Positions 25,752-35,081 of a stretch of 64,000 nt of DNA are shown one piece after another. Within the stretch, counting starts at the first letter, position 1. The number at the start of each line of letters is the position of its first letter. A program made the translations under genes and the position numbers. Under the pieces are notes generated by a model. That model saw only the letters and a list, made by a program, of their open reading frames with translations, was not told where the DNA came from and did not search any database. The DNA is from Acidobacteriota bacterium (GTDB lineage Bacteria > Acidobacteriota > Holophagae > Acanthopleuribacterales > Acanthopleuribacteraceae), in assembly GCA_002747255.1 (NCBI GenBank), contig PDUC01000045.1:17287-81286 (forward strand), in the 5' to 3' direction.

Positions 25752-27116
25752 ATGACAGAACAAACACTCGATTATTCTGCAATTGAGACTTTGAAAGAGC
25801 TAAAAGAAGAAAAAGAGGTGATTCTCGGTCGTATCGAGAAAATGGAAGAAAAAAAAGATTCCGTTTCATCTCAAGTCTACAAAAATGTAAGCGCTGACTA
25901 TCATCGTCGCCTTGGTTCCATCGAGCAGAAAGCTGAACCGTTGAAAAACGAAGTCCGAAGTGAGTACGTCAAGCTGAAAACAAAAAAAGCAGTCTACCAG
26001 GATGAGCTGAAGAAAATCGAGTTGGAAAAGGAAGAACTCGTATTCAGACACCAACTGGGAGAATTCGAAGAAGATGAGTTTGAAACCCAATTTAAGGAAA
26101 TTGATACGCGGCTGAGTAAAAAGTCCTACAGCATCGAAGAAATAGATGAAATTAAAGAGGAATTCCTGAAAGTATTCGACTCAGAAGAAGACCTGGAGAG
26201 TGAACCGGCCCATGAATACCCTGAGCCAGAGCCAGAGCCAGAAACAGCTCCTGAACCGGAACTGAAAAGCGAACCTGAACCCGCAATTCCCGACCCGGTA
26301 TCGTTATACGTAGACAAACCTGAGTCCACAGTGGATATCGAACTGTCTGACAGTTTTACTGAGTTTGACCCTGAACAACTCGACTCGGAAGAGTTGGTCG
26401 AAAGGGATTTTAAAGATTCTGATCTGGACGACATACAGCCCGACATGATTGCACCTCCCATTCCCGGCGGCATGATGGAAGCCGATTTAAGCAATTCCGA
26501 TATCGACCCCTCTGTGTCTGACTTGGAAACAGCAATGGAAGGTCTGGAAGATGTCGATGAATTTGATGAAATAGAAGCAGAGCTTTCCGAAACGGATCTT
26601 CTGGAAGCCGACGACGTGGAGACACATTCTACTGAAGAAGCCGATCAATCTCATGCCACACTGCCTGGCCAGGCCTTTGAGTACTTGAATGATGCTCCCG
26701 GTATGGTCCCTCCTCCTCCGCCGCCCACACCTGAATTATTAGACGAACCAGCAACAGTCCGAATCGACAAATCTCAACTCAACTGGGATGCTGACAAAGG
26801 TGAAACCGAGGGTACCATGATTATTTCAAACCCAAAGATCATCGCCATTGTCGATGGCAAAGAAGGTCAGGTTTTTTCACTTGGCATGGGCACCACAACG
26901 CTAGGACGCTCTCCTGAAAACGATATTCACATACCGGAAGAGCGCATTTCCAGAAAGCACGCGCAGGTTTCATTTGGTCCTGGTGGATACTCTATTTACG
27001 ATATGAATTCTGAAAATGGAACATATGTCAACGGTAGTCGAGTGCAGGAACAAATTCTCACTGACGGCGATGTCATTCTCATCGGAACAACCCAATTTGT
27101 CTTCAGGGAAAAGTGA
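25752..27116 (+). CDS. Coiled-coil FHA-domain protein
   Basis: Cytoplasmic scaffold-type protein of 454 residues. It has an N-terminal coiled coil (about 10-150, Lys/Glu heptads), a very acidic Pro/Glu/Asp-rich disordered middle (about 150-350, including repeated Pro-Glu pairs and a PPPPPP run), and a C-terminal FHA domain (about 366-453). The FHA phosphothreonine-binding residues are present: LGRSPENDI, ISRKHAQV and NSENGTYVNG. GGGAGGAAC precedes the ATG. It overlaps ubiD by 4 bases (GTGA) at the head of an FHA-ubiD-lpxK-greA run. The FHA domain implies partnership with a Ser/Thr kinase; none is adjacent, and the kinase-fold protein at 45.6-49.2 kb looks inactive. Confidence 0.85.
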   Translation: MTEQTLDYSAIETLKELKEEKEVILGRIEKMEEKKDSVSSQVYKNVSADYHRRLGSIEQKAEPLKNEVRSEYVKLKTKKAVYQDELKKIELEKEELVFRHQLGEFEEDEFETQFKEIDTRLSKKSYSIEEIDEIKEEFLKVFDSEEDLESEPAHEYPEPEPEPETAPEPELKSEPEPAIPDPVSLYVDKPESTVDIELSDSFTEFDPEQLDSEELVERDFKDSDLDDIQPDMIAPPIPGGMMEADLSNSDIDPSVSDLETAMEGLEDVDEFDEIEAELSETDLLEADDVETHSTEEADQSHATLPGQAFEYLNDAPGMVPPPPPPTPELLDEPATVRIDKSQLNWDADKGETEGTMIISNPKIIAIVDGKEGQVFSLGMGTTTLGRSPENDIHIPEERISRKHAQVSFGPGGYSIYDMNSENGTYVNGSRVQEQILTDGDVILIGTTQFVFREK

Positions 27117-28870
27117 GCCGAAAAGCCCCGCGTTCCACCGCGGAATTTCTAGACATTTTAAAAAAAGAGGGTGAACTCAAGATCATTGATGTTCCCCTCT
27201 CTCCGCATTTGGTCATACCTGAAATTCAACGGCGGGTTGTCGCTGAAAACGGGCCAGCTCTTTTGTTCACCCATGTGGAGGGCTCAAGGTTTCAGGCTGC
27301 CACTAATTTGTTTGGCAGTCCTAAGCGTATAGCGCTAGCTCTTGGCGGTGATCCCATAGCGCACATGAAGCGTTTATCGCGTTTTATTGAATCCCTGCCG
27401 CCCACTTGGGACGCCATCAAATCCTTTCTACCAGCTACCGGCCGCATTCTAAGATCGAGAAAATCAAAACAAAGAAAAGCAAATGTTCTGGCTGGCAAAA
27501 TAAGTTCCCTGAATGAACTACCAGCACTGACAAGCTGGCCAGAGGACGGCGGTCCCTTCGTTACCCTGCCCCTTGTCTACACCCAAGACCCTGAAACGGG
27601 AAAAGGCAATCTGGGAATGTACCGCGTGCATATTCAGACAGAACGACAGGCAGGAATGCATATACAGATTCTTCGCGGAGGCGGAAACCACTACCACAAA
27701 GCGGAATTGCACAATCAACCCCTGCCAGCCTCGGTCTTTATAGGCGGGCCTCCGGCTTTGACACTGGCTGCCGTAGCACCTCTTCCAGAAGATGTTCCCG
27801 AAATCGCTTTTGCCTCTTTTCTCATGAACAAGCCCATCAGAACCACTGAAAACCCCCTCTTTCCCGGTCATCTGCTCGCCTCGGATGCGGATTTCTGCAT
27901 AACCGGCCTCATCCCTCCACACAAGCGAGCACCTGAGGGTCCTTTCGGAGACCACTACGGCTATTACTCGCTGCAACATCCCTACCCTTACATGGATGTC
28001 AAAGCCATTTATCACCGCAAAGACGCCATCTACCCCGCAACAGTGGTTGGAAGACCGCCCCAGGAAGATCACTTCATCGCCATTTTCCTCCAAGAACTCT
28101 TTGCTCCTCTCTTCCCGATTGTCATGAAAGGGGTTGAAGATGTCTTCGCTTATGAAGAGTCCGGCGTGCACTCACTGGCAGGAGCGATTGTCAAAGAGCG
28201 GTATCACAAAGAGGCCTTTACAGCCTGCATGCGTATTCTCGGAGAAGGCCAACTCTCTCTGACCAAAGTTCTCTTTGCAACAGAAGCGAAATTAAATTTG
28301 AAAGAATTCCGCCAGCTCTTCATCCACATTTTAGAACGCTGTGACTTCCAAACAGACTTGCATGTCTTGTCAAACATCTCGCTGGATTCACTGGACTATA
28401 CTGGCCCCGAAATCAACCGCGGTTCCAAAGCCCTGTTCCTGGGTTTGGGAGAAAAGCGCTTTGAACTGGTTAACAGCCAACCCGACAAGCAAACCCTTCC
28501 CGACTGGATCTTTGAAAGCACACTGTATTGTCCAGGTGTGCTCGTTATCCGATGTGCTCCCTACCAAGCAGACCCCCAAGTTGGTGAAAAACTCGTCGCA
28601 CTCGAAGGCTTACACGCTTATCGCGTGGTTATCATCCACGATCATCCGAAGGACTGCACTTCCTCGGATGTCGATTTCATCTGGAATGTCTTCACTCGCT
28701 TTGAACCGGCAGGTGATATTTATGCCAGAAAAGACATCAGAAGAAACCATATCGCCTATCAGGCACCGCTCATCATAGACTGCAGAATGAAACCGGGTTA
28801 CCCTTCGACACTTATTGCCGATGAGGAAACCGTCGCTCAGGTCGACCGAATATGGAACGACATTTTTTAA
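27113..28870 (+). CDS. UbiD-family decarboxylase
   Basis: Prenyl-FMN-dependent (de)carboxylase family protein of 585 residues. Family features include the N-terminal PALLFTHVEGSRFQAATNLFGSPKRIALALG segment, MYRVHIQTERQAGMHIQ, and the catalytic-region PEGPFGDHYGYYS. It is longer than E. coli UbiD (497), and similar long forms occur in menaquinone-making bacteria, so quinone biosynthesis is the likely role. Ubiquinone versus menaquinone cannot be decided. The start is GTG overlapping the FHA stop (GTGA), and the stop overlaps the lpxK ATG (TAATG). The position between a signalling protein and lpxK suggests an opportunistic operon. Confidence 0.85.
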   Translation: MSRKAPRSTAEFLDILKKEGELKIIDVPLSPHLVIPEIQRRVVAENGPALLFTHVEGSRFQAATNLFGSPKRIALALGGDPIAHMKRLSRFIESLPPTWDAIKSFLPATGRILRSRKSKQRKANVLAGKISSLNELPALTSWPEDGGPFVTLPLVYTQDPETGKGNLGMYRVHIQTERQAGMHIQILRGGGNHYHKAELHNQPLPASVFIGGPPALTLAAVAPLPEDVPEIAFASFLMNKPIRTTENPLFPGHLLASDADFCITGLIPPHKRAPEGPFGDHYGYYSLQHPYPYMDVKAIYHRKDAIYPATVVGRPPQEDHFIAIFLQELFAPLFPIVMKGVEDVFAYEESGVHSLAGAIVKERYHKEAFTACMRILGEGQLSLTKVLFATEAKLNLKEFRQLFIHILERCDFQTDLHVLSNISLDSLDYTGPEINRGSKALFLGLGEKRFELVNSQPDKQTLPDWIFESTLYCPGVLVIRCAPYQADPQVGEKLVALEGLHAYRVVIIHDHPKDCTSSDVDFIWNVFTRFEPAGDIYARKDIRRNHIAYQAPLIIDCRMKPGYPSTLIADEETVAQVDRIWNDIF

Positions 28871-29862
28871 TGCGGCTTATCCTCCTTCCTCTCAGCATTC
28901 TCTATACAGCAGTCACGTGTCTTCGGAACTGGCTTTTCGACCGAGGCTTCATTCGCGTTCAAAAGCTCGATCAACCTGTCATCTCCATTGGGAACCTGGC
29001 CATGGGCGGCACGGGAAAAACACCCATCACATCCGAGTGCGCGCGAATTCTGAGTGACATGGGTTACAAAGTGGGTATCCTGAGTCGGGGATATGGCAGA
29101 AAAAACAAAACGCGCTCGCTGGAAATAACACCGCATACACACTGGCAGGATGCGGGAGACGAACCGCTGATGTTAGCACGACAGAACCCTAAAGCTCGTG
29201 TTTTCGTAGGCCCCAGTCGGTTTCAGGCAGCTCGTGCTTGCACGGATAACCAAATCGATGTGTACCTGATCGACGACGGATTCCAACATCGATACCTGCA
29301 CAGGGATCTCAACATGGTCTGTATCGATGCAACCCAACCACTTCCTCCCTACAGGCTGGCCCTACCCTTCAGAGAGGGTCTTCACAGTTTGAGAAGGGCA
29401 GACCTTGTCATTATTACAAGATGTCCACAACCTGAAAGTGCTTCAGAATTGATTTCAAAAATCCAGAGAGTTGTACCCAACATGCCCATCATCTTTTCGC
29501 ACTTCGCTTCGGGAAATATTCAACCAGTTTTTGAGGGGGACCGTGTTGACAGGAAAGATGTGATTGCCTATTCCGGCATTGAAAGACCTCAAAAGTTTTT
29601 TCGAGCCCTTGATCGAAAAGGGTATCACGTCCGTTTTTCCCTGGCTCTTCCCGACCACGGCGCTCCCAACAAGAAACAGTGGGATCTTCTTTATGAGCAA
29701 AGTCAAACAAACAGAACCCCTTTAATCGTAACCACGCAAAAGGACGCCGTAAAAGTTGAAAGAAAGCCAGATTCTGGTATAATATTGTCCTTTGTGCCAC
29801 TGATAACCTGCTGGAGAAAGCCGGAGGAAATCAGGGCATTTTTTGAAAACACCCTCAACTAG
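28870..29862 (+). CDS. lpxK: Tetraacyldisaccharide 4'-kinase
   Basis: Membrane-associated lipid A kinase phosphorylating the 4' position of the tetraacyl disaccharide. The N-terminal hydrophobic helix (LILLPLSILYTAVTCL) precedes the P-loop ISIGNLAMGGTGKTP. The LIDDGFQHRYLHRD motif contains the catalytic Asp region. I prefer ATG 28870, which overlaps the ubiD stop in TAATG, giving 330 residues; ATG 28852 lies inside ubiD and lacks a ribosome-binding site, but cannot be excluded. It precedes greA by 8 bases. Confidence 0.93.
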   Translation: MRLILLPLSILYTAVTCLRNWLFDRGFIRVQKLDQPVISIGNLAMGGTGKTPITSECARILSDMGYKVGILSRGYGRKNKTRSLEITPHTHWQDAGDEPLMLARQNPKARVFVGPSRFQAARACTDNQIDVYLIDDGFQHRYLHRDLNMVCIDATQPLPPYRLALPFREGLHSLRRADLVIITRCPQPESASELISKIQRVVPNMPIIFSHFASGNIQPVFEGDRVDRKDVIAYSGIERPQKFFRALDRKGYHVRFSLALPDHGAPNKKQWDLLYEQSQTNRTPLIVTTQKDAVKVERKPDSGIILSFVPLITCWRKPEEIRAFFENTLN

Positions 29863-29870
29863 GATACCTT

Positions 29871-30347
29871 ATGAAAAAGCTTCTTGACCGTCTCGAACAG
29901 GAACGTTACGACCTGGAATACGAATTAAAGAGTGTCGTACCTCTGGAAATTAGAAAGGCTGCCGCCCAGGGAGACCTATCCGAAAACGCAGAATACGAAG
30001 CAGCACTCGACAAACAACGCATGCTTCAATTAAAAGTTCGCACCATACAAAAACGCATTGGCGAAGTCGCATCCCTCGATATGGACCGATTACCTCAAGA
30101 CCGCATTGCCTACGGCACCATCGTCAAACTCTTCGATCTCGACACAGATGAAGAAATTACCTATCAGCTTGTACTTGCAGAAGATGCTGATATAAAGAAA
30201 AAACGAATTAGTGTCAGTTCTCCCATCGGTAAAGCGCTCATAGGAAAGGAAGAGGGCGATGAAGTAACCATCAAAATTCCTTCAGGAACCAAGAACTTTG
30301 AAGTATTGGGGTTGACGCCATACAGCCAGACAGAAATGGACCTTTAA
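29871..30347 (+). CDS. greA: Transcript cleavage factor GreA
   Basis: RNA polymerase secondary-channel factor that rescues backtracked complexes by stimulating transcript cleavage. The N-terminal antiparallel coiled coil carries the tip motif GDLSENAEYEAA, whose Asp and Glu coordinate the catalytic magnesium. The C-terminal FKBP-like globular domain (about 80-158) has ISVSSPIGKALIGKEEGDEVTI. 158 residues is standard. The gene is 8 bases after lpxK and closes this operon. I saw no strong terminator in the 166 bases downstream. Confidence 0.96.
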   Translation: MKKLLDRLEQERYDLEYELKSVVPLEIRKAAAQGDLSENAEYEAALDKQRMLQLKVRTIQKRIGEVASLDMDRLPQDRIAYGTIVKLFDLDTDEEITYQLVLAEDADIKKKRISVSSPIGKALIGKEEGDEVTIKIPSGTKNFEVLGLTPYSQTEMDL

Positions 30348-30513
30348 CATTTACCCTGCCCCTCTTTTATTGCACGACTATCCCTTTAACTTGAAACCAT
30401 TTTTTCTTTTAACTGGATAAGTGTTCATCGCCCACAAAGGTGTCTTCCCTCACGAGTAGATTTCGTCATTTTCGCATACATCACACGAGCCAATAAGCAC
30501 AGGAGAAAGAAGC

Positions 30514-30993
30514 ATGACTTTTACCATTAGACAAGCTGAAAAAGAAGATGCCTCGAGCATTCTTGAGCTCATCAAAGGCTTGGCTATTTATGAAAAGGCT
30601 CCCAACGAAGTTATCAGTACAGAAGAAGACATAATCAGGGACGGATTTGGTGAGCAGCCGTTTTTTCATGTATTCATAGCAGAAAACGAAGAAAAACAAC
30701 CTATAGGTTTCGCTCTGTTTTTTTACACCTGGTCAACGTGGACAGGACGGCCTACCCTTTACCTTGAAGACCTGTTTGTAAATCCCGCGTTCAGGGGACA
30801 GGGAATTGGCCTGGCCTTGTTCAAAAGAGTTGCAAAAACAGCGGTGAACGAGAAATGCCAAAGAGTGGAGTGGGCTGTACTGGACTGGAACATGCTCGCC
30901 CGCGACTTCTATCACGAACTAGGAGCATCTCACAGTCAAGGCTGGCTGCCTTACCGCCTTACGGGTGATGCCCTGAAAGCCTTTGCCAATTGA
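30514..30993 (+). CDS. GNAT acetyltransferase, spermidine/diamine (SAT) type
   Basis: Acetyl-CoA-dependent N-acetyltransferase of 159 residues that most resembles the SSAT/thialysine acetyltransferase branch. The evidence is LYLEDLFVNPAFRGQGIGLALFKRVAK (acetyl-CoA pyrophosphate loop RGQGIG) followed by VEWAVLDWNMLARDFYHELGA, where the SSAT WNxxAxxFY signature is present. Polyamines or small diamines are the probable substrates. AGGAG lies about 11 bases ahead of the ATG. It appears monocistronic. Confidence 0.85.
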   Translation: MTFTIRQAEKEDASSILELIKGLAIYEKAPNEVISTEEDIIRDGFGEQPFFHVFIAENEEKQPIGFALFFYTWSTWTGRPTLYLEDLFVNPAFRGQGIGLALFKRVAKTAVNEKCQRVEWAVLDWNMLARDFYHELGASHSQGWLPYRLTGDALKAFAN

Positions 30994-31381
30994 TGTTTTG
31001 CACAAATATCCACTGTGGCGGAACTGCCTTCATCAACTGGCTTCCAAACGACAAAAAGGCCACTAACCATCTCTCTCTTGGTATGTGTCTGAAAATGAGT
31101 TCAATATGGTTTTTTTAGAAAAATAACAACAGACTCTCCAGGCAACTCCCCTGTGTTCCAACGTAAAACAAGTACAAAAAACTGGCTTTTTAAACAAAAT
31201 TAATATATATTGGAATTAAACTTGGACATGGTGTTTTTTTCACCAGAATTGTAGCCTTAACCGCTTCATTTTACAGCAATCTGCAGTGATGTGAATTACG
31301 GTTCCAATAAAATATCTAAACTTTTCAGCAAAATAGCCATCTAGATATTATAGAAGTTAGAAAACTTTTCTCCTCCACTCC
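30994..31381. other. Intergenic region before the queA-side terminator
   Basis: 388 bases with no gene recognised. TATATT at 31206-31211 could be a -10, with only a weak -35-like sequence upstream. The strong rightward terminator at 31382-31406 has no obvious rightward gene close by, apart from the acetyltransferase ending almost 400 bases earlier. A long 3' UTR or an unannotated small RNA is possible. Confidence 0.35.
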
Positions 31382-31406
31382 GGGCCGCGTATGCGGCCCT
31401 TTTTTT
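31382..31406 (+). terminator. Rho-independent terminator
   Basis: GGGCCGC (31382-31388), loop GTAT, GCGGCCC (31393-31399), then seven Ts. It is directional for the + strand; the opposite strand lacks a T-run, so it does not serve queA, whose stop codon it abuts. It protects queA from convergent transcription. Confidence 0.92.
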
Positions 31407-32511
31407 ATGGGATCAGCAACATGGCATCTCCATAGGAGTAAAAACGATATGCTTTTCTTAGGGCATGACCATAAAGGTTTAATATACGTTCTCGCCCCAT
31501 CAGCGCTGAAACAAGTAAAAGAAGGGTACTCCCAGGCAAGTGGAAATTTGTAACAAGCCCGTCAATAGCACTGAACCGATAGGGAGGATATATATACAAA
31601 CTGGTATCTCCACTCCCGGCTATAAACTCACCATGCTTTATACAGGATTCCAAACAGCGCGTCGAAGTTGTTCCCACCGCAATAATCCGTCGACCTTCCG
31701 CTTTTGCTCTGTTAAGGGTATCAGCACTTTCTTCTGACAGACGGTAATGCTCCGATTCCATTTGGTGATCGCGGACGTCGTCCACGTGAATGGGTTTAAA
31801 GGTGCCGATTCCCACATGATGAGTCAGTTTACAAAGTTCAATGCCCTCTTCCTGAATATCGGCTAGCAGTTTTTCAGAGAAGTGAAGTCCAGCTGTAGGT
31901 GCTGCCACAGCTCCTGGCTCATTGGCAAAAACAGTCTGATAACGAACTCGGTCTTCTTGGTCTGGTCCTTTTTCTCGCTTAATGTAGGGAGGCAAAGGTA
32001 TTTCTCCATCTTTTTCAAGCACCGAAAAAAGCGCTGTGCGGTCAGCAAAACAAAGAAGCCCCCTACCTGCATCTCCCTTTTCTTCAAGTAGAACCTGAAC
32101 TCCGGAATGAGGGAAAATTAATTTCATGCCGGCTTTCAAACGCCTGGCTGGTTTTAGAAGCACCGGAATCAGAAGTTGACTGTGAGGGTCTTTCAACTCA
32201 CAGGGAAGGCTCGTTTGCACGTTTTCTGACTCCTTAGGAGATAATGCGGCTAAAATGTCGAGAATAAAAATTTCCACTCTCAATCCGTTTTCTTTTTGAG
32301 CAAAACAGCGTGCATTCATCACTTTAGTCTGGTTGACAACCAGCACATCCCCAGCTCTTAAAAAAGACCCTATTTTATTGAAATAACTGTCAGTTAACTC
32401 CTCTTTACCTCTTGCTACAAGTAAACGGGAAGCCGCCCTTTCATCGGCTGGTTTCTGTGCAATTCTATCTGCAGGTAGATCGAAAACATAATCTGATAAA
32501 TTGTAATTCAT
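31405..32511 (-). CDS. queA: S-adenosylmethionine:tRNA ribosyltransferase-isomerase
   Basis: Queuosine pathway enzyme that moves the ribosyl of S-adenosylmethionine onto preQ1 in tRNA to make epoxyqueuosine. The N-terminal YVFDLPADRIAQKPADERAASRLL is diagnostic, as are the central GAVAAPTAGLHFSEKLL and the C-terminal GTTSTRCLESC and VTNFHLPGSTLLLLVSALMG blocks. 368 residues is slightly longer than usual, with a modest insertion around residues 80-120. The Shine-Dalgarno is weak (GGAA about 9 bases before ATG). No other queuosine genes are nearby. Confidence 0.96.
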   Translation of the reverse strand: MNYNLSDYVFDLPADRIAQKPADERAASRLLVARGKEELTDSYFNKIGSFLRAGDVLVVNQTKVMNARCFAQKENGLRVEIFILDILAALSPKESENVQTSLPCELKDPHSQLLIPVLLKPARRLKAGMKLIFPHSGVQVLLEEKGDAGRGLLCFADRTALFSVLEKDGEIPLPPYIKREKGPDQEDRVRYQTVFANEPGAVAAPTAGLHFSEKLLADIQEEGIELCKLTHHVGIGTFKPIHVDDVRDHQMESEHYRLSEESADTLNRAKAEGRRIIAVGTTSTRCLESCIKHGEFIAGSGDTSLYIYPPYRFSAIDGLVTNFHLPGSTLLLLVSALMGRERILNLYGHALRKAYRFYSYGDAMLLIP

Positions 32512-32554
32512 TTAACACATTCCACAAAAAAATAGTTGCACACAACCCGAAGGG

Positions 32555-32583
32555 TGGGCAAATCAACTAAAACATACTATAAT
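32555..32583 (+). promoter_or_regulatory. Promoter of the repeated secreted protein gene
   Basis: TGGGCA (32555-32560), a 17-base spacer and a perfect TATAAT (32578-32583), 43 bases before the preferred ATG at 32627. An A-tract with TAGTTG lies at 32526-32538, upstream of the -35. Confidence 0.65.
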
Positions 32584-32626
32584 ACCGCTTTAGAGATAAC
32601 TCAATGGAAAGGAAAGGGGTTTGGAT

Positions 32627-34675
32627 ATGATAAAACCATTTTTATTCTGGTTAACCATTCTAGCGGGATTGTTTTCCTGGTCACAATATTTTCAATACGC
32701 ACCGGATTTGAAATGGACTGATGAGCTTAAAAGCAGTATCGGCATGGCCAATCCAACAAAAGATTCGGCAACTGCAACCTTAATCGGTTACAGTGCAACG
32801 GGCGAACAAACAGGCACGTTGACCTTGGAGATTCCCGCTTTAGGTCGTCGATCATTTACCGTATATGAATTGTTTAATACCGCTGACACCCGTTTCCTGG
32901 TCTTACAGTCGTCTGTTCGACTGGGTGCCTATGTTCTCTATAGAGGCGATAACTCACTCTCTACAGTTGGCTTCTCCACTTCTCCGGGACATCAGCTCTT
33001 TGTACCGCATATAGCCAGAGACACCTCTCTCTTTTACACACAGACAACTGTGGCCAATTTAAGCAGCAACAAATTACCTCTCCAGTCTCAGCCTTATCTC
33101 GATTCAGAAAACCCTGAATCGAATTTACCTGTTCAGTTAGAACAGGCAGTGGATATTCCATCTGTATCCAATAAGTCAACCCTGTTTTCTTTTTTCTATG
33201 ACGATCTCTATATGGAAGAAACATCTCTCCTTCAGTGGGACCGCCTAAAAGCAGAACAGGAACAGGGTCTGGTAGGAGTAGAGCACTTTGGAATGACCGG
33301 CCGTCAAATGGCCAGCCTGTCGCTCCCGCACTCACCTTTTCAGGAAATGATTATCAGTCACCTTTCGCAAGACAACGAGCATTTCTGGACGGGCCTGGTT
33401 CTCGTCAACACGAAAAATGGCATTGTGCCTGTAACCATTCAGTCATATATGGAAGACGGCACACCCTTTCAAACCCTTCGATTCGAGTTGGGACCGTATG
33501 AAAAGAAAACCTTTACAATCGGTGAACCGCATGAATTGGGCATTTCCGATGTCGCCTCGTGGTTGAAAGTGACGCCCTATGAACAAGCTGTTGTGGGTTA
33601 TCAGGTTTTTGGATCGCCCGACCAGACTTTTATGGCCGGTATGGAGCCTGCCATGATTCCCACCAACATGACAACGCTTCCCTACACTCCAACAACCGAT
33701 GAACTCTGGAGCGGCTTTGGAGTGATCAACCCAACCGACGACAATATCTGTGTCCAAATTGGTGGTTTAGACGATCAGGGCAATATTGTCAGCGTGTTTG
33801 ATTGCAACCGAATGGATCCGCATTCCAAGTTTATCACCACCGTTGAAGACTTGTTCGGCGATCAAGCCAGTCAGATCACATGGCTGAGACTCAACACCGA
33901 GAGAGGAACCATGTCCGCCTTTTCCATTGTGGGAAACAGAGACCGCACCACACTCTCGGGATTGCAGGGTGTCTCCACCTATAACAAGGAAGGTGACATC
34001 TATCTGGCCAATTTTGAACATGACAACATCCAAACTCTGCTTGATCAGGGCTGGCGAGAAACCCGATTCGATGATGAACGACCGTTGAAAGTGTTAGACT
34101 TCTTTTCCATTGAATCTTATTACGAGGCCGTCAATGGCATCAAACACCTGCAAGCCAGGAAGTTTTGCAGGGAATACTATTACTGGGGCAGGGTTGTGGA
34201 ACAAATTGCCTTCATTTCTCCCTATTTCGCAATTCCCTCCGACAAGGAACAACTCTATTTAAATTTTCACCTGCGACTCATCGATCCTGAATTCACCAAT
34301 GAATTGACACGATACGGCGTTGTATGGCGGGAAGAAGGCAGCAATGCATGGCATTGGACCGGTTTGACCGGCAGCTACATTATGCAGACCATGGCAGAGA
34401 ATAATCGCTTCACTGTCTTTCAAAGTTGGAACCAGGAAGTCCACCAAATGACCCGTTGGATACCTTTTGAAATTCAACTTCCGTCCAACCTGGCGGGTAG
34501 CAGAATTCAGGTTGGTCTATGGTATCATTCCCCTAATGATTCTCTTGAACCGGGGGATCAGACCGCTATTCTCTGGGCTGATTTCATCCGAGTTACAACC
34601 GCACCTACTATCCCCCATCATTACCAGCCCTACCTGTTCGATGGCCAGGGTGTGTTCTTTTATGAATTGCCCTAG
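32627..34675 (+). CDS. Secreted protein with three internal beta-rich repeats
   Basis: I recognise no named family for this 682-residue protein. An N-terminal signal (IKPFLFWLTILAGLFSWSQ) directs export. Three segments share a pattern: GMANPTKDSATATLIGYSATG (about residues 38-58), TGLVLVNTKNGIVPVTIQSYM (about 256-276) and SGFGVINPTDDNICVQIGGLD (about 361-381). Each runs into a P/L-x-x-K/R-x-T/I strand and an LF or EL turn, suggesting tandem Ig-like beta-sandwiches of about 100 residues. The last 230 residues form a different, aromatic-rich beta domain resembling carbohydrate-binding modules in composition only. ATG 32627 is chosen over TTG 32621: AAGGGG lies 8 bases upstream. It is monocistronic behind a clear promoter. 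Confidence 0.75.
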   Translation: MIKPFLFWLTILAGLFSWSQYFQYAPDLKWTDELKSSIGMANPTKDSATATLIGYSATGEQTGTLTLEIPALGRRSFTVYELFNTADTRFLVLQSSVRLGAYVLYRGDNSLSTVGFSTSPGHQLFVPHIARDTSLFYTQTTVANLSSNKLPLQSQPYLDSENPESNLPVQLEQAVDIPSVSNKSTLFSFFYDDLYMEETSLLQWDRLKAEQEQGLVGVEHFGMTGRQMASLSLPHSPFQEMIISHLSQDNEHFWTGLVLVNTKNGIVPVTIQSYMEDGTPFQTLRFELGPYEKKTFTIGEPHELGISDVASWLKVTPYEQAVVGYQVFGSPDQTFMAGMEPAMIPTNMTTLPYTPTTDELWSGFGVINPTDDNICVQIGGLDDQGNIVSVFDCNRMDPHSKFITTVEDLFGDQASQITWLRLNTERGTMSAFSIVGNRDRTTLSGLQGVSTYNKEGDIYLANFEHDNIQTLLDQGWRETRFDDERPLKVLDFFSIESYYEAVNGIKHLQARKFCREYYYWGRVVEQIAFISPYFAIPSDKEQLYLNFHLRLIDPEFTNELTRYGVVWREEGSNAWHWTGLTGSYIMQTMAENNRFTVFQSWNQEVHQMTRWIPFEIQLPSNLAGSRIQVGLWYHSPNDSLEPGDQTAILWADFIRVTTAPTIPHHYQPYLFDGQGVFFYELP

Positions 34676-35081
34676 CTGATTTTTCAGCTATCTGTTGGAA
34701 AAATGCGGACTCTCTGTGTTGAACAGCATTTCTTTGGTTAAATCGCTGTTTGAAAACAGTGTCTGCATTTTCTGTACGGATTCTTTGCTTCAGAGATAGA
34801 TGGCAGTCGCTTGTTTCTTTAGGCGCTACACATCAGATTGTCCAATCTAGCAGAATTAATGAACAATGCCCTTATGCAAATGGAGTTCCAGACGATAGAA
34901 AGACAAGGTGGGGGTTTTTATTGAACGACCATGCATTCTGAAAGCAACGTATTCATGGAACTGATAAACGGTTTATCATCAGTCATTCGACGGTTATAAC
35001 TCGCTGCTGAATTGGGCTCATTTAGTTTGTAACTAAAACTTTCTCACCTTACCTTTGATAGATAAGTGTTTGGAGATAAGT
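34676..35081. other. Intergenic region before the globin-coupled transducer
   Basis: About 400 bases. I see no coding region; a 63-codon frame at 34750-34941 lacks a ribosome-binding site and protein-like composition. GGAG at 35072-35075 is the transducer's Shine-Dalgarno. No terminator is obvious. Confidence 0.4.
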
